A stretch of DNA of 64,000 bases. It comes from Phlebiopsis flavidoalba. Lineage: Eukaryota > Basidiomycota > Agaricomycetes > Polyporales > Phanerochaetaceae. Both the position numbers and the translations under genes were made by a program. The notes beneath the pieces are model-generated. The model searched no databases. It was not told the origin of the DNA and saw nothing but the letters and a program-made list of their open reading frames with translations. The stretch lies in NCBI GenBank assembly GCA_035772785.1, contig JAOCPU010000020.1, positions 372,001 through 436,000 of the forward strand. Direction: 5' to 3'. Of this stretch, positions 32,560-43,939 are shown piece after piece (position 1 is the first letter of the stretch; each line of letters starts with the position of its first letter).

Positions 32560-32829
32560 ATGAAGACCGCCCTCCTCGCCGTCCTCGCGTTTGCGCTCTC
32601 TGCGCTCGCTGCGCCCGTACCCCTGCGCGCCTGCGCCTGTCGCGCTCGCTGAAGCTGTACGTACCCCCTCCTTCCCCTCCTCCTCCCGACTTAGACTAAC
32701 GAGTGTACAGGACGCACGCCGTCCGCAGACGTCCGTCCTCCTCTTCTGTAACTGATGGTTTGTATGCTGACGTTGACGTAGCGCGGATACTGCTGGGGCA
32801 GCTGCGCGACGTGGAAGCGCGCCGACTAG
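32560..32829 (+). CDS. Small secreted peptide B, pheromone-like precursor
   Basis: Exon 1 (32560-32656) encodes the signal peptide MKTALLAVLAFALSALAAPV, then, one base out of frame, CAPAPVALAEA. Intron 1 (32657-32710) has GTACGT, a CTAAC branch site and ACAG. Exon 2 begins DARRPQTS. The last exon (32782-32829) encodes RGYCWGSCATWKRAD and a stop. For intron 2 there are two choices: donor GTAACT at 32748 (34 bp, very short, leaves the frame one off) or GTCCTC at 32735 (47 bp, keeps the frame). The core GYCWGSCATW is bracketed by basic residues, and KR just behind it is a canonical Kex2 site. Without the second intron, translation would stop as SVLLFCN at 32753-32755. The core shares the pattern Y-C-x(3,4)-C-x2-W with gene A. 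Confidence 0.55.
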
Positions 32830-33216
32830 GCGTGCTTTCTTTTACGATTGATTACTCGCGGGCGTGGTTAGATGGTGGTGTGGAATGAAATGTGTATCTA
32901 GTATATTGTCAAGTCTATCTCGTGAGTGCAAATGGTTTTTCTGGGGTGGGATATGAGGAGGCTGATAGGTTGCTGCAAGTGTGTATAATTCGTTATTATT
33001 GGCCTCGAGTCTGTCAATTGGAGTTTGGTTTGGTTTCTCGCGATGTGTGTGTTTTGCGTGCGCTTTGTGACATTTCGAACAGGGGGGCGTGAGATGTGGT
33101 AAGATGAGGAATGGTATACAAAAACTAAAGAGCTATGTTGTACAACTACACTTTTACATTAACATACAGTACCGTTCAGTCGCATCGTTGGGGGCGGAAC
33201 AAATCATCACAACTGC
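32830..33216. other. Intergenic, AT-rich
   Basis: Converging 3' ends of peptide gene B and the Ish1-repeat gene. T-rich sequence typical of 3' untranslated regions and terminators; no specific signal identified. Confidence 0.4.
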
Positions 33217-35115
33217 TTAGAGCTCGACCTTCGCCTTATCCGCAGCCCGCTTCGCCTCCTCAACCTTCGCATTCCAATACTTCTTGCCCTCGCTCTCTTT
33301 CGCGTTTCGCCTCGGCTTTGGCGCCCTCATACTTCGCACCCGCCTCCGCCTGATCGCGCCCTCGTACTTGGCGTCCGCTAGTCGCGCGCCTCGCTGTAAC
33401 TTTTTTTCCTGCGAGCGCGCCTTGGCGTGCTCCGCCGAGCCGGTGATGAGGTCCCCAGGATCTGTGTGTGGCGTGTGAGCCCAACAAGGGGGAGGGTAGG
33501 GATGGGGAACGCACCATGCCGTAGCTTCTCTTCAGCCGTCTCGACAGCTGCCCCATGATGATGCTGTAGATCTTCGAGTAGAGGCTGCCTGCGCGGTGTT
33601 GGGTCTGCACCCAGCGGATGCGGACTTCCTCTGCGACACAGTCAGCACGCACGTATAGAACGATTCCAGGGATGGACGTACGAAGGAGACTCGGTCTCGA
33701 GGTGGGAACGCCTCCTCGCCAACACCATGCTCACGAAGATACGCCCTCAGCCGTGCATCCGGCCAAACGAGATACGGCGCCGTGCGCGCCTCATAGTCAT
33801 TATACTTCTCATATCATGAGCGCCACGAGCTCGGTCGCGCGTCTTCTGCGCGTCCGTGCGCAGGTACCCGTGCTCGACGAGCCACGCACGCATGTCCGAC
33901 TCGCCCCACGCGCCCCAGATCGTGTCCTGCGCAGTTCGCGTAGTTGTCCGCGACCGAGCTTCTGCAGCTTCTCGCGCTGGCATGCTGCCGCCGTTCGACT
34001 TGATGATCCCGTTCGCGACGAGCCAGTCCTTGGCTTGCGAGTCGGTCCAGGTTGTGTAGGCGGTGTCCTGTGGCCAGAGTAGTCCTTGTTAGCTGTTGTG
34101 AAGATGGGAGCTCGACTACGCGTGTGGGTACGTACTTTGGTATCGTAATAGTACCTTGTTCATCTGGGCGACGAGGTCGTCGCGGGTCTTCTGTGCATCG
34201 GTGCGGAGCAGGCCATGCTGAAATGAGCCATAAATCACTCTACCGGCCGGTTAGTGGCGAACGGCAAGCTCAAGCTTAAGAATGACACGCACGATATAAC
34301 CGAATCCGACCATGCTTGCCACACGGGGTTGGCAGCCTTGACATACGTCGTCGCGCATCATTTGCAAGACAGCTCATCGCGCTTCGCTGGAGACGACTTG
34401 TCTTGATCACACCCCTTCTCCCTCGAGGTATGACCGATTTTAGCTGGCTGTCGTCCCATCTACAACACACCGATGAAACATCTCGCGATCATACAGAGCC
34501 GATGAGAACTCACGTCGAGTAAATGTAAATCCCTTCGAGTCAATCCAACTTGCGGCGCAAATATCATTCGTGCGCCTGCGCGATGACGTCGAGCTTAATC
34601 GACCTTGCGCGCCTGGTACCAAGCGAATCGCGCCATAAAGACGCCGCCGTAAACCTCCGCTCTCCTTGCTCGCCTCACTCGCGAGACGTTCGTCGTCGCG
34701 CTGCTGCTCGCACCACTCCGCCATGCTCGTCCGCACTCGCGCATCAAACGACGCATCTGCCGCGTCTCGTGAAGTACCGTGGTACCCGGCATGGGCTTTT
34801 CTGCGATGAGCGCGAGCTGCTCGCGCGCGTGCCCTTTCGGCTCGACGACGCCCTTCTCGAGGCAGGATACTGGTCTCGCAGTCGTCGACTGCGATCACAC
34901 CGGCGTCGAACGCGTTCGGCTTTCCAGCCCGCGCGAACACAGCCTGGTGCGTTGGCGCCCTGCCTCGACGGACAACAGCGGGACTGCCTGCGCGTAAGAA
35001 CGGAGGACCGAGGCGAAACGGGCGGGTAACAGCGTCGGGCCCGCCGAAACCGATGATGCCATGCGCGGAGAGGCGAGAGCGCAAAAGAGCGCGAGGAGGG
35101 GTGTGTTTGTCTCAT
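33217..35115 (-). CDS. Ish1-domain repeat protein (stress-related)
   Basis: Ish1/Msc1-type proteins carry several short helical W...L..WL...G repeats and are associated in yeasts with the nuclear envelope or ER and stress. Here the N-terminus at 35115 reads as a hydrophobic leader, LLALFCALASPRMASS, one base out of frame with the ATG. At least four repeats are legible, mostly split by indels: WDDSQLKS with GVIKTS (about 34400-34465), a following HGLLRTDAQKTRDDLVAQMN (about 34160-34220), WTDSQAKDWLVANGIIKSNG (about 33990-34050), WGESDMRAWLVEHGYLRTDA (about 33860-33920), and VWPDARLRAYLREHG (about 33715-33770). The tail is charged and coiled-coil-like, with EAKRAADKAKVEL before the stop at 33217. 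About seven introns are likely. Family call is good; function in this fungus is inferred. Confidence 0.7.
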
Positions 35116-36132
35116 GTATCGTTGTGTGTTGGTGTGTGTTGTAGTTCAGGAGGCGCGGGGGGGGGGGGGACTCGCCGCCGGGGTCGTCAAGAGTGGGAAG
35201 AAGGGAGAGTTAAAATGTGGGGAATCGTCTCGTGCTTGGGAGGCATATACAAGTGCGGGCGCCGTAGATGACGGCGGTGACGTTGGTCCGCATCCTCATC
35301 TTGGGTGTTGGGCTGTGGCACTTTGGAGTGTCGACATGGTGGTGCTCGCGAGGCCCTCAACCGAGCCTGCTCGTCAGCCGTATGACGCAATCGCCTGCGC
35401 GGAGGCGCGTCTAAATGAGACCAACGTGTCGCGCGCGTCCGGCGCTCGAGTGATCCCGCCCTCCACACACATTGCCAGCGTGGTGTATCTCTCTGCTACA
35501 CGTCCCTTCGCGAGCGTATCTTTTACACACCCGGCTGCCGCAAGTTCCAGGAGATCTGCGGTGACATTCGCTGGGATATGGCTGGAATCTATGCAATCTG
35601 TACAAGCTGGTATTATGCACGTCTGTGAACACTTATGACGCTAGATTGTCCGCCTTTTCGGTCGACGCTTCTCGAAGAAAATAAAAGCACCGAGGTATCT
35701 GAATGGGAAGCCTGCATCCTAATCTGTTAAGGTGGGGTCTCATTTCTGAGTCCTTCCCCTCCCACGTTTCATATAACTCGCTCTGCAACGGCCCCCATAG
35801 CGTTCTTAGTCCTACTAGGAGAAGGAACAGAAACAGCCTACATCGTTATGGGAATACAGCACAAGATGAACAACCCTTCACCTACAATCTGCATACACAC
35901 ACGGAGATCCACACAACGCCACTCGCACGCTGTGATGGAAATCAGCCACCACCCCAAGGGGACTGCGAGGCGTAACATGAAGGCACAAAACCTCGTGATC
36001 GCAGTATAAAAGCAGAGGACGCAATGCATTAGCACCCGCGCCCGCAACCAGGCCGAGCCCCCTGCTCTCTCTCTGCCCCCCACCCCCTATTCCGATGCAG
36101 GACCCGGGATGCGCATAAGGTGATTAAAAATC
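35116..36132. other. Intergenic, no gene recognised
   Basis: A plus-strand frame of 174 codons (35114-35638) shows no motif and overlaps a minus-strand frame. A TATA box (TATAAAAG, 36005-36012) is followed by a CT-rich leader and an ATG near 36104 that opens only a seven-codon frame; it may serve the open frame at 36133. Confidence 0.35.
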
Positions 36133-36435
36133 GTGCACGCGCACAAACGGGCGAGGACGATCGCAAAGGTTATTCGTATGCTGTGCGCCGGGAATGAGAA
36201 GTTGACGCCACATATACAGCAGGCCGCTCGACTCGGAGGACGCACCGGGATGGGCCACCCGTATTCGGCGTTCTATGAGGTCTCGTACAAGTGTCCGATG
36301 TGTGTGGCAATATCAAGGACTCGTACGTCGTTGGCTCGAGTGTTGAGAGATGCTTCATTGAGTACCTCCGCAGTGAGGAGAACTTTTTACGCCCACATAC
36401 GCGACCACTACACATCTGACGAAGTCAGCTCATGA
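36133..36435 (+). CDS. Short protein with a possible C2H2-like zinc finger
   Basis: An open frame of 100 codons about 120 bp below a TATA box. It contains YKCPMC and, 30-odd residues later, YAHIRDHY, giving a C-x2-C ... H-x3-H order. The spacing is longer than a classical finger, and the middle reads better one base out of frame (GNIKDSYVVGSSVERCFIEY), so an indel pair is possible. It ends DHYTSDEVSS. No family recognised. Confidence 0.35.
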   Translation: MHAHKRARTIAKVIRMLCAGNEKLTPHIQQAARLGGRTGMGHPYSAFYEVSYKCPMCVAISRTRTSLARVLRDASLSTSAVRRTFYAHIRDHYTSDEVSS

Positions 36436-36618
36436 ATGTATTTCCATGATACCCTTATCTACCTAGTTTCCCACTTGACGAGATGTTGTATGACACACAC
36501 GGCTGTGCCAATGACGGACGGAATGTATGATCAGAACAAGTGTTATTGAATATTTGATTGTGTGCTGTGAAAGCCTCGTGAGATGCGGACATTGCGCCAG
36601 AGATACAAACAGTACTAC

Positions 36619-37209
36619 TCAGTGAAGCAAGAGCTCTGTGTCTATACACACTCCTCTAAGGATACGCGACATCATCCTTTCGCATCCGGCTTCGGCAGGC
36701 TCAGTATGGCAAGACTGGCGTTTGCTTGTCCTTCCAGCTTGCGTCAACTGGTTGAGTTCCTGGGTCTCGACAACGTGGGAGGTAGGGAGTCTTGCAGCCC
36801 CCCGCGAAGGCGAGATATTGACTTTGTGAGACCAGTCACGGCATGTTTTTGGTGCGCACAAGAGAGTGCCGGTACCCGTGCGCCAATGTGTTGCCAATGT
36901 CTGCGAAGACGACGCGATGAAGAACTGCTCATCTTCCTTGCAATCGATTCTCGACGGGAATCACCCACTCCCGCCCTCGACCAAGCGCACCCCGATGGTA
37001 GGCTCGCGCGTGAAGTGATTCATGAATGCGGGGTCTTTGCAAACAGCGTCGATTTCGAGTTGTAAAGACCCCTTTTTCCCATGCGTGTTATGACGATAAT
37101 GTTTGCAAGTCCCAGGAGGTTTTTCTGCGCCGATGTCCACTCGGATTACCGTTTCCCGTTCCTCTTTGTCTGGCAAGTGTCCGCAGGCGGCCGGGGGTGT
37201 GGCGGACAT
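36619..37209 (-). CDS. Possible unrecognised gene fragment
   Basis: Two minus-strand frames read in series: the first ends DPAFMNHFTREPTIGVRLVE and the second contains EDEQFFIASSSQTLATHWRT and LCAPKTCRDWSHKVNISP. Both look like ordinary protein. A plus-strand frame of 160 codons over the same bases is also open, so the strand is not settled. No motif identifies a family. Confidence 0.25.
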
Positions 37210-39940
37210 CTTTCAAGGAGCCTGACTTGCACAAGGCAATTGTCCTCGGGCTCTTGGCGGCATTCAGTTTGGAGGCATGTTGATGGAGTCTGCACGACGG
37301 ACGACAGGCCGGCTTCTGAGTCGGTCGATTATCAGCCTTGAGATCACGGATGTGCGTAGATGCCGGGAGGGTAAGACTTACCGGAGGGCCTTGGCCTGGT
37401 TTCTAATCGCGCCTCTTAGGCGTGTCTCGCGTGGGCTCCACATTGGATTGTATGATAGTGGTGTTTTTGCAGTGAGTCGGGTGGCATCATAGCGGAGAAG
37501 GATGCGTGATTTGCTGCTCTCTTACCCTCAACGTACAGCGCAGGGGGCTTTATAACCTGCGCCAAGGTCTACCAGTGCGGGCGGCATTCTGGCATCATAT
37601 GCCCGCGCCACTGAGAGAACGAAGGGCGACGTTGAAGGGGTCCTGGCGACGAGGGGCGCGACGAGGGGCGGCGACGAGGGGCGTGGGTGTGCGATTGTGG
37701 TTACGTGAAAGAGGATCCAAACGACACCAAATTCGGACAGTACATTCGGAGCACACACATGTTTTGTATTGCGGTAAAGGTTTATTCAGGTGCCATTCTG
37801 CAAGTAAGCTACTATTGCGTTAACCACTACCTGCGCCCGTCGTTTAACGCCACAAACATGTATCGCGATGAAAGAAAGCACGCTCACAAGATATGGAGAA
37901 TCGTTCAGGAGAACCGGCGGTCGTGTCTCAAAACAAAGCCTCGTCCTCCGTGCTTTGTCGTTGCAAAAACGCCTCCGACGGACCCCAGGGTAACGTCCAT
38001 TTGCGCATGTTCCGACATACACACCAGGAATAAGTATCGATTATCAGGGCCGACAATGGATCAATCGTGCAGCGGCGCCCTCGGTTCTTTCAAAAGACCA
38101 TTCTGGCTTTGTTTGTGTTGAAGAGGATTCCTACGGCTTCGGTCGCATTTGTCGTAAATACACTCCGGCATGCTGTTCCGGCATCCCAGCCCGTCAGAAG
38201 GAGAGGCGCAACCACGAGGAGTTCGATGAGACGATATGCAAATCCCATGATCACGAGCAACATGATTACGTCGCGGACTCTACTCTCACTAAGCGTTCAG
38301 TATACACCCATTCGTCCCGACTGATATGTGCGCACCGAATCATAAGTTTCATTCGGAGTCACGATGGCATGGGTTAGGGATGGTACCCTGACCCGTGCAA
38401 TAATTCACGACCTGGAAGAGTCGGTCGAGCGCCCCTATGGTTGGATATCCTGGCACCTAAGTAAAGGGGGACGGATCTGTATGATGATCGAGAATTCCGC
38501 GTCTCTCCTTCAACAGCGCACGTTGAAATGAGAAGGAGTTATTCGCCTGCCTTTGAAGAGAATCATTGACCCCAAACGGATGTTAGAGGTGGTATGCTGC
38601 CTCATTAAAGTATAAGTCTACATGAAAAGCGATCTTGGACGGACCTAATGAAGAGCTCGCCTAAGTCGAGTACCGTGGAAATCGGCAGCCACTTGAAAGT
38701 TCACAAGAGCTCGAGTTGGATGATGCCTGCCTCGCCTCGCCGCACGACACAAACGGATTATTGGTACACTCTAATTTTCACGTCGAAGTGATCATCGCGG
38801 TCCATGAGCAAGTCGAGCAGGCGCGGGTGGACAAGTAAAGTCCTCCGACGCGGGACCCCGGATACTGCAGACCGTCCGAGTTTCGGAGTCCGGCGTTTCT
38901 CAGTTCTCGTCAACTACCTCCACAACCTGGACAAGGCTTCACGTACTGATATCTATTGCTATGTCCAGATAATCTCATCTGTCGTGCGGTATGGATAAAA
39001 CAATGCATCACCCTGCGCCTTTTACTGGTGCCAAGGCCCACGTGAAATCGCCTGACTTTCCCTGACGATTTGAATTGCCGATCCACATTTCGTACAAGCT
39101 CAGCGAATGCGGGACATACAGCTGTATCGTATTGGCCTTGTGTCTGCGACGTGAACGCGTCACTAGGCACCCTGACTCCGGGCCTTGAACCCCTGAGCAG
39201 GAAGACGCGGTTCTGAGTTTCTTTTGTATCCTTGTACAGAAAGACGTCTTCGTAAAGGTACGCCATTGTTTCTACCTTCCATCGCGCCACACAGATTGAG
39301 GCGATTAGCTCTAGGCGTTGTAACAGGTACATCTTTGTGTAATTTCAATGCGCCTTTCAGGAGCAATTTGAATCGATATTTGGACTCTGAAAGCCGAAGA
39401 GGCTTTGTGAATTTGTGAATGTCTCGATGATGATGGCAGCAGCGAACAAGAGCTCTTGTGAGTCATGTCCTCTGATGCATGCCCGCTGTAGTGCTGACGT
39501 ACTGTGTGGCGTGTCATAGGAGAGTGTATGTGACAGTGAAAGACTCCGTTGCGCGGACTTTGTCTTGAGATAACGTGTACGGACATGCGTTGTGCCACTC
39601 TCCAAGGGGCATTGTCCCACCCAGGAAGCTCTGCCACCATGTTCTTTCTCTTCGTCGTTATTAACTTCTTGGCCGAACATTCATCGCTGCTGCCTCAGTA
39701 AACCTGGGGGATATATAACCGGTCCCCCGAGATGGGGCAAGTACCAGATCATCTCGTTTCTTCCCCTTTTACGCATTCCTATGGCAAACTCTCTTTCGCT
39801 AGAACCACTGCACGCGTTGCCGGGTGGAGCCCAACGCGAGAGTGATAAGGAAAGGCTCGGGCTGCTCTGCACATCCCGTGGGTACGTACGTCTCTCTTGG
39901 AATGTATCTACAACCTAATAACGCCTTATTTAGTGTGGTC
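37210..39940. other. No gene recognised
   Basis: Open frames of up to 144 codons occur on both strands (for example 37687-38121 plus and 38910-39332 minus) without motifs, promoters or coherent exon chains. Probably decayed mobile-element or spacer DNA. Confidence 0.4.
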
Positions 39941-39944
39941 TCAT

Positions 39945-40530
39945 CCTCTGCAGTATTCCCGGGAGCGTATCCCTGGAGTTCAGAACCGGGCCCAGAGGCG
40001 CAGGAAGTGGCTCTGGAGATCCCAGAACACGAGAAGGGCCGAGGGGTCCATGAGACCCCACGCGATGATGATAGCCTACTCAGGAGCTAGCCGACGCACC
40101 AGAGAGTGTAGGCGATCTCGAGAGTGATAACACTCAGGAGCCCCCGCCGATGTCGGGGAGCTCGAAGATCCTTGGGAGCCCAAGTATACGAATGGGACCT
40201 ATGCAAAATCGACGTCGACGATTGTGTCTTCCGCGTACCGTCGATGTCATTGCGAAATGAGCAAGAACGTGGCCAGTATACTCGAAAAGCTGGAAGGGGA
40301 GGACCCCAACGACGACACCGAGTGAGTGGTTTTGCTTGCTTGTTGGTTCATGTGCCCAGGAGCTGATGCGTGTGTCCTGGAACTTAGGCCGGGCTTCTAC
40401 CCCCACAGGGAGACAATTAAGGACGCTCCGATCGTTTGGCAGTCTTCGGCCACCACGACTGAGTTGTCGCCTCGGGATAGTGCGGCTCCTCTGGTAGGAT
40501 ATCCCAAGCACGCATCGGCCAAAGACTAAC
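39945..40530 (+). pseudogene. BTB-like gene remnant, copy 1
   Basis: The plus strand reads GAYPWSSEPGPEAQEVALEI, then (frames changing) EPADVGELEDPWEP, YTNGTY, VDDCVFRVPSMSLR, KNVASILEKLEGEDPNDDTE, an intron beginning GTGAGTGGTTTTGCTTGC and a further exon ending at about 40530. The same order of segments, with the same intron, occurs on the minus strand at 41260-41700. The DDCxFRV...L...S..ASxLE...EGEDP pattern resembles the core of fungal BTB/POZ proteins. No start or full domain is visible, so I treat it as a fragment. Confidence 0.4.
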
Positions 40531-41259
40531 CTCAGATGTCAGCTGCTCGGCTGTCTTTTCAACTTCCCCCCTCTAGGGAATGTTAATGAACCAACTCTGT
40601 TATGTTACTCACCCCTCGGGCACGTGCTGCGACCTGACTCGCCAGCTCTCTAGATCTTTACACTATCTCCTTTCCCAAAGACTCAATAGTCCGCAGCAAG
40701 GCTGTAGTTTTACATTATATTCACACTCGAGAGCGTACAGACAATTCTCGTCGGCTTGATGCTTACAGATACTTCGCAATCGGCTTCGGCGACCTCGACA
40801 TGTTGGGAACTGTGCAGCTGCAATGGTTGGAGGGTCCGGTGCTTATTGGCATAGGTTGAGTTCATATCGATGTCGTAGATCTTCTGACCTGACTCCCGGT
40901 TCTGGTGCGTCTGGTTTGGATCACGTCGTGGTTCTCCGTGGGCGCAAGCCAAGGTGGAAGTTGGTGCAATTCAGGAGGAATTGACATCGCGCATCGTCAT
41001 TTGTACCTACCTGCAATCATACTCTGTCATCGTTGAACAAAACTCGGGCCGAATCCTGTCATCGACCTCTTAGAGAGACGTTGCGAGACGAGAGTGTCGT
41101 CAAAGGCGGCCGCCACAATACAGTCTCGGACACGCCCGCACAAGTGAATGAAATGGCGAACAGCAAATTAATACAAGTAATTTATGGGACGAGTACATGG
41201 TGCAGAAAGACAGGGAATCAATGCAAGTGGTAAAGGCTGTTGGTAGAGTCCATAAACGA
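40531..41259. other. No confident gene
   Basis: Contains a minus-strand frame of 80 codons (40710-40952). Its upstream bases GCAAGCCAAGGTGGAAGTTG (about 40946-40965) resemble those upstream of the gene at 42343, hinting at a further decayed copy of the same family. Otherwise nothing recognised. Confidence 0.3.
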
Positions 41260-42343
41260 GAGGAACAAAGGAAATGAATGAAGCAGAATCCGTGGAGCAT
41301 GTGGGCCGTTGCGCCTCAAGAATCGAAAGCGTCCTGATTGTCTCAGTAATTTCCAGTTGGCGTGGGGGTAGAACGGCCCGGCCTAAGTTCTCGGACACGC
41401 ATCAGCTCCTGCGCACATATACCAACGAGCAAGCAAAACCACTCACTCGGTGTCGTCGTTGGGGTCCTCCCCTTCCAGCTTTTCAAGTAAACTGGCCACG
41501 TTCTTGCTCATTCGCAACGACATCGACGGTTGTACGCGGAAGATGCAGTCGTCAACATCGACCTCATAGGTCCCATTCCTGTATTCAGGCTGCCAAGGCT
41601 CTTTTGAGCTCCCCGACGTCGGCGGGCTCTTGACTCTCATCGCGGTCGTCGACGAACTCCAGCCACGTCAACCAGCTCTTGTGCCGGGCTCATACTGCTG
41701 AGATAGGCTCTTGCTCATGCACCGGCTGGCGCACTTGCTCGCCCTCCCGCTCTTTCCGCGGGCTCTTGCTCCCTCTCCTCTGACACGGACACTCAGGCTC
41801 TTGCGCCTTCAATCATCTTGCTCCTTCTCATAAGGCACTATGCTTCTTCTATCTCTAGCTCTTGCTCCTTCTCCTTTGGGCTCTTGCTCCTTGCTCCTCT
41901 GGATCTTTTTGCTCCTTCTCCTCGGGCTCTTGCCCCTTCTCCTCGAGCTCCTCCTCGGGCTGCTTTCCCCAGGATTCATCACACCCTTCTTGTTGCCCTT
42001 CGTGTTGCCCTTTTTGTTGCCTCTGTGCGTCCTCCAATGCGGTGTTTCAGTTTTGGGGTACTTCGCACGATTCATGAGGGTCTTGGCCCGCGGGACGCGC
42101 GAGGAGGGGGTAGGGAGGGGGACGGCAGCGCGCCGGCGAGGGACGTGGCCGTGGGCAGAGCTGTCGAGGTGGAGGCTATCGGTTCGGGAGTGGAGGTGGG
42201 TGTGGGAGGACGTGGGTGGCGGGAGTGGAGGTAGAGGTAGAGGCGGGCGTGGTGGCCGATGTCGATGCCGCTGCAGAGGAAGACGCATCGGCCAGCCTGA
42301 TGCGCTTCGCGGGGCGGGAGTCAGACACTGTGTTGTTGAGAGC
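41260..42343 (-). CDS. BTB-like protein with Glu-rich repeat region, copy 2
   Basis: The start is ATG 42343 (MALNNTVSDSRPAKRIRLAD), with a Ser/Thr/Ala-rich N-terminus and a possible nuclear signal PAKRIRL. Next is a low-complexity region (about 41740-42040) of repeated Glu/Lys/Gln units such as QEPEEKEQKDPEEQ, encoded by repeated GAG/AAG/CAG triplets. Then come the BTB-like segments shared with copy 1: YRNGTYEVDVDDCIFRVQ and KNVASLLEKLEGEDPNDDTE (to 41443), an intron starting GTGAGT, and a last part reaching about 41260. Several indels occur, some in the repeat region. It could encode a BTB adaptor of a cullin-3 ligase; only part of such a domain is visible. Confidence 0.4.
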
Positions 42344-43935
42344 CATGGTTGGTATATGAGCGGTTGTGGGGGTGTTGTGAATTTTTTGGGTGCAGGCCAA
42401 GGTAGGAGTTGGTGCGAGAGTGAGTTAAACCAGACGCGTGACGGTCACGCGTCGTGTTATAGGACGCGCCTTGTTGACGGTTGTGGTGCGCGCCGGCCGA
42501 CGCCGCGGCCGCGCCGTGAGCTGCCCCCCAGCGGCCAGGAATGTTCTGGTAGTGCGGCCAGCACGTGAGCGAACCGCGACGCGTCGAGGGGTTACTCTCT
42601 ACTCACCAGGCTCGAAGTTGCGGGCGCATACTCCTCCTTCCATGGTGTACCAGCACCAAATCTATCGAACGGCTCTAAAAATCCGATCAGCTCGCAGCCT
42701 CGCTCCTTTCAACCGAACACTCACGCGCAGGTTCAAACACGGACACCGACATCGCAAAAGTTAGTTACCCTGCGAGGACTTGCCACACACACACACTTAA
42801 TACGCAGCATGCTTGGACCCTCGCGTATCCAGCCCGCAGACCGACGCCTGGTCCCGCGACCAAAAAAGGGCACAGGACAAAACGACGGTCAGCGGACCGG
42901 GACGTGCGTTGACCAGCGGAGCGGCGATCTGGCCTTTTCGCAGTCTCTCTGCGCCTGACTTCGGCGAGTGTTTTCAGCGTCGCCGAGCCGTGCCCGATGA
43001 AGACAGCGATGCCTGCGCACTGGAGTGAATTATCAAGCGGATCTTAAGCATAGAATGTTCAAAACGACACGAACGCGATACACTATATCCCTAGGCCTTA
43101 CATACAGCATGAACATTGTAACCTGTGGAGGCCATCCGTTCGTGGCTGCATAAACACCGGTGAGCTGAAACCGGCTTCATTTGTTTCGCTAGGAGGTACT
43201 CACCGGGACTAGTCTGGTCTGCATACAGGCGTTGCGTCGCAGTGCGCGGTCCGGGCGAGAAGAAGTGTCACAGCTAGTTGCGCGTTCATACCACGCAAAT
43301 CCGCTTCCACTCTACGCTTGCACATCATGGTCTTATCAAGCAACCGACCAGCCTAACAGGCGAAGGTCCTCAAAGCGCTCCTACCAAACGGTGGCTCAAT
43401 CTCGCTCCACAGTTCTTCAAGCACCGAGGACACGGACTCGTAATGAGATCGACGCCTACGCGACGCGACGGCATAGTGTATAGCCTCTGCGTTGGGCCCG
43501 CTGGCCCGCCAGGTAGCGTCAACTTTTCCAAGGTCCAACGCCGAAGGATCAAGCGTCCTCAGTCCACCAACCGACGAGGGCGAAAACAGACGGACCCACG
43601 ACGTTTCTAGAGAACAAGCCAATTAAGTCTTGATCTCCCCCGCACTTAGGGAGGCAAACGCACCATTGTACGATGAGTCTGGCACGTTGGATACTGCAGC
43701 CATACACCTTCGGGCGTGCGCCTGGCCTCCACCTCTGGTCGAATGCCGGAGAGGACGTGCGACGGTGACGCTCCTGCAGAGTCATTCAGTGTATGGTTAC
43801 CTCAACGCCACCTTCAACAGTAAACTCGAGAACTCGCCATAGGCTGGACGTGGCGGGGACGTAGGACATTCTAGTGCCTTCGGATGCTCCTTTCCCTCTT
43901 ACGGGGCCGAAGACACTTCCTGACGGACCCGATGC
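42344..43935. other. No confident gene
   Basis: Only overlapping Arg/Thr-rich open frames. No motif, promoter or exon chain seen. Confidence 0.35.
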
Positions 43936-43939
43936 CACA

